Shown here piece after piece: positions 62,138 to 64,000 of a stretch of 64,000 nt of DNA. Location: assembly GCF_001586775.1 (NCBI RefSeq), contig NZ_LQXS01000003.1, forward strand, positions 124,001-188,000, given 5' to 3'. The DNA is from Sphingobacterium populi. GTDB taxonomy: Bacteria; Bacteroidota; Bacteroidia; Sphingobacteriales; Sphingobacteriaceae. The position numbers and the translations under genes are program-made. The notes under the pieces were generated by a model that was not told the DNA's origin, searched no databases, and saw nothing but the letters and a program-made list of their open reading frames with translations. How positions within the stretch are numbered: the stretch's first letter is position 1; the number at the start of each line of letters is the position of its first letter.

Positions 62138-63043
62138 ATGGGGACGTTTATTTCGGATTTTAATAAGCTGGTCAAGTTGAGGTTAACGTTAACCGTAGTG
62201 TTTTCGGCCTCTATTTCGTTTTTGATTGGTGCTGTGCAGCAGGATAATATCATCTGGACGAATTGGCTTTTGCTAACTTTGGGTGGCTTTTTGGTCACGG
62301 GAGCAGCAAATGGCTTCAATGAAATCATTGAGAAGGATTTGGATAAGTTGATGGAGCGTACGAAAGATCGTCCGTTGCCTTCAGGCAGAATGACCAATGG
62401 ACAAGCGTTGGTATTAAGCGTATTCATGGGTATTACCGGTACCTTGGTGTTAGTGGAGTTGAATTTTATTGCAGGTTTATTGTCTGTATTTTCGATCTTT
62501 CTATACGCCTTCGTGTATACTCCGCTGAAGCAAAAATCGCCAATTGCAGTGTTTGTAGGTGCATTTCCAGGTGCATTGCCACCATTGATTGGTTATTATG
62601 CAGCGTTTGAAGCGGCAGGTTTTGGATTAGCGTACAGTTCCGTGAGTGAGGCAGCTGTTATTATTACGCCGATAGTTCTTTTCGTCATACAGTTTGCATG
62701 GCAATTTCCACATTTTTGGGCGATTGCTTGGGTTACAGATGAGGACTATAAAAAGGCAGGCTTTCGGTTGTTGCCTACCACGAAGAAAGATAAGGTTTCC
62801 GCATGGATGCTTTTTTTATCGTGTATTGTAATGATCCCGGTAGGATTTCTGCCGATGTATTACGGTTTTGGTGGTTGGATATTTACAATCGTCGCTTTAC
62901 TGGGCGGATTGTTGTTTACTTGGTACGGATACCAACATATACAATCACCACAAGATAGTACCGCGCGTAAGATCATGTTTACGTCTTTCGCTTATTTACC
63001 GATCTTACAGATCGCATTATTAGTAGATTTTATACCCTTTTAA
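62138..63043 (+). CDS. ctaB: Protoheme IX farnesyltransferase (heme O synthase)
   Basis: UbiA-family prenyltransferase of 301 aa that adds farnesyl to heme B, giving heme O, the substrate of CtaA. The prenyl-diphosphate/Mg motif NGFNEIIEKDLDKLMERT followed by KDRPLPSG (about 50-78) is intact. The second conserved region is in AWVTDEDYKKAGFRLLP (about 198-214). Seven to nine TM helices. The gene is 56 nt after ctaA and 6 nt before a subunit III gene. Confidence 0.95.
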   Translation: MGTFISDFNKLVKLRLTLTVVFSASISFLIGAVQQDNIIWTNWLLLTLGGFLVTGAANGFNEIIEKDLDKLMERTKDRPLPSGRMTNGQALVLSVFMGITGTLVLVELNFIAGLLSVFSIFLYAFVYTPLKQKSPIAVFVGAFPGALPPLIGYYAAFEAAGFGLAYSSVSEAAVIITPIVLFVIQFAWQFPHFWAIAWVTDEDYKKAGFRLLPTTKKDKVSAWMLFLSCIVMIPVGFLPMYYGFGGWIFTIVALLGGLLFTWYGYQHIQSPQDSTARKIMFTSFAYLPILQIALLVDFIPF

Positions 63044-63049
63044 CGAGGA

Positions 63050-63634
63050 ATGGATAAGATGATAGATAGCAATGAGCAATTAGTACAATCGCGCAAAGCC
63101 AAAAAATTCAACCTTTGGCTAGGCATGATTGGTATGTTCATGATGTTTGCCGCGCTGTCAAGCGGTTTCATTGTGTACACCGCTAGTGGTATCGATAAAG
63201 GGATTAAAACGATATTGCCTTACGCGTTTATTTATAGTACCGTAGCAATCGTGTTGAGTAGTGTTGCGATGCATGTGGCTTACACAGCGGCAAAAGCTGG
63301 ACAATTAGGTCGTCAGAAATTGATGTTGCTGATTACGATAGCCTTAGGAATTGTCTTCTTTGTATCGCAAATCAATGCATGGTCAACATTAATTGATCGG
63401 GGGATTTATTTCCAAAATCCTAACGCTTCGCAATCATTTATATATGTGTTTACGTGGTTGCACTTAATGCACATTATTGCCGGATTGATCGTTTTGCTTC
63501 GCTGTTATATCGGTGCTGTAAGACGTATATCGACAGATAAAAATCAATTTAGAATGGAAATAGCCACTATTTTTTGGCATTTTCTGGATCTATTGTGGAT
63601 TTATATTTATGTTTTCTTACTTTTGAATCAATAA
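63050..63634 (+). CDS. Cytochrome c oxidase subunit III-like protein (first copy)
   Basis: A 194-aa heme-copper oxidase subunit III with five predicted TM helices: LWLGMIGMFMMFAALSSGFIVYT opens TM1, then FIYVFTWLHLMHIIAGLIVLL, and HFLDLLWIYIYVFL at the C-terminus. This short five-helix form is usual in bacteria. It has no metal ligands and probably stabilises subunit I. The ATG at 63050 follows GAGGA, one of few Shine-Dalgarno-like sequences in the window. A second subunit III gene begins 9 nt after its stop. Confidence 0.92.
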   Translation: MDKMIDSNEQLVQSRKAKKFNLWLGMIGMFMMFAALSSGFIVYTASGIDKGIKTILPYAFIYSTVAIVLSSVAMHVAYTAAKAGQLGRQKLMLLITIALGIVFFVSQINAWSTLIDRGIYFQNPNASQSFIYVFTWLHLMHIIAGLIVLLRCYIGAVRRISTDKNQFRMEIATIFWHFLDLLWIYIYVFLLLNQ

Positions 63635-63643
63635 AACTAAACA

Positions 63644-64000
63644 ATGAGTACAACGACTGTATCGCAATTGGATAAGGTTAAAGACGGACCTTGGAGTGGT
63701 GGTAAATCACCGTGGAATTTGGAGTACGGAAAGATCATGATGTGGTTTTTCTTAGTATCTGATGCGTTCACTTTTTCTGCGTTCTTAATCTATTATGGAG
63801 CTCAGAAGTTTGCTAATGCAACTTGGGTTGACCCTGATAAAGTGTTTCAATCTATCCCAGGTATCGCCGAGAGCGGTCAACCATTGGTTTTCGTGGGTAT
63901 TATGACGTTTATTTTGATTATGTCATCAGTCACCATGGTGCTAGCGGTAGATGCTGGTCATCGTAATGATCGTAATGCCGTAATTAAGTGGATGTTATGG
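63644..64000 (+). CDS. Cytochrome c oxidase subunit III (second copy), 3' truncated by the window
   Basis: The first 119 codons are present. The reading starts MSTTTVSQLDKVKDGPWSGG and continues with WFFLVSDAFTFSAFLIYYG (TM1 with the subunit III SDAxxF pattern) and LVFVGIMTFILIMSSVTMVL (TM2). It begins 9 nt after the first subunit III gene. Paired subunit III genes are common in ACIII-linked oxidase loci of Bacteroidota; subunit IV would be expected beyond the right edge. Confidence 0.9.
   Translation, partial: MSTTTVSQLDKVKDGPWSGGKSPWNLEYGKIMMWFFLVSDAFTFSAFLIYYGAQKFANATWVDPDKVFQSIPGIAESGQPLVFVGIMTFILIMSSVTMVLAVDAGHRNDRNAVIKWMLW

Noticed and set aside
1-64000. CRISPR arrays, tRNA or rRNA genes, insertion sequences, prophage or integration sites
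   Set aside because: Intergenic gaps are short and accounted for; no direct-repeat arrays, cloverleaf sequences, transposase or integrase genes were found by reading.

Overview
The window is an ordinary stretch of core chromosome from a member of the Bacteroidota, most likely a Sphingobacteriaceae-like organism (Sphingobacterium/Pedobacter relatives). The evidence is the Bacteroidota -7 promoter motif TAnnTTTG in front of many genes, the near absence of Shine-Dalgarno sequences, a TonB-dependent receptor with a carboxypeptidase-like N-terminal domain, a NagB-LmbE fusion, and a complete alternative complex III (ActABCDEF) operon joined to an aa3-type cytochrome oxidase. I see no CRISPR array, insertion sequence, prophage, rRNA or tRNA gene. 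Both ends cut genes: a TonB-dependent receptor on the left and a cytochrome oxidase subunit III on the right.

Layout. 1-1206: 5' part of a minus-strand TonB receptor under a TPP riboswitch, so probably a thiamine-related importer. 1207-6555: amidohydrolase, acylphosphatase, polysaccharide flippase, dicarboxylate symporter and TauE/SafE exporter. 6700-11058: an uncharacterised ATP-grasp-like protein, a lone receiver domain and a large hybrid histidine kinase, with a long perfect hairpin between the last two. 11083-13408: dusB, a phosphopantetheinyl transferase and dcd. 13449-18832: a run with a nucleotide-sugar dehydratase, dnaG, yraN and a lipoprotein glutaminyl cyclase. 18834-24313: a peptide deformylase with a signal peptide, ruvX, ybeY, ndk, a TetR regulator, pheS, ssb and mutY. 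24442-30324: an M23 peptidase, a bactofilin, a membrane protein, and M1 and M3 peptidases that converge on a strong terminator. 30452-34074: Rieske protein, ispH, hemH and a membrane metallophosphoesterase. 34099-40552: a trans-sulfuration enzyme, a TlpA-like thioredoxin, the NagB-LmbE fusion, a C-terminal processing protease and an unknown acidic protein. 40653-49169: fumC, a lipoprotein, an exo/endonuclease-phosphatase family protein, a broken rhomboid gene, an intact rhomboid, mutL, a flavodoxin-like reductase, a DUF1080 lipoprotein and msrB. 49395-64000: the respiratory block, with cytochrome c, actABCDEF, ctaC, ctaD, ctaA, ctaB and two subunit III genes.

How the genes work together. The right-hand 15 kb encodes one quinol-to-oxygen electron chain: ACIII oxidises menaquinol, the c-type hemes carry electrons, and the aa3 oxidase reduces oxygen. 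CtaB and CtaA make heme A for that oxidase, and HemH at 31.8 kb supplies the heme precursor. The rest is housekeeping: replication and repair (dnaG, ssb, mutY, mutL, ruvX), translation (pheS, ybeY, dusB), nucleotide metabolism (ndk, dcd) and envelope maintenance.

The points most worth a second look are: the ATP-grasp/receiver/hybrid-kinase group with its intercistronic hairpin; the NagB-LmbE fusion with a changed catalytic aspartate; a rhomboid paralogue carrying two compensating homopolymer frameshifts; a set of genes whose -7 motif lies only 3-7 nt from the start codon; a cysteine-rich insert in ferrochelatase; and a deformylase that looks exported. All functional calls rest on reading motifs by eye; no database search was run.
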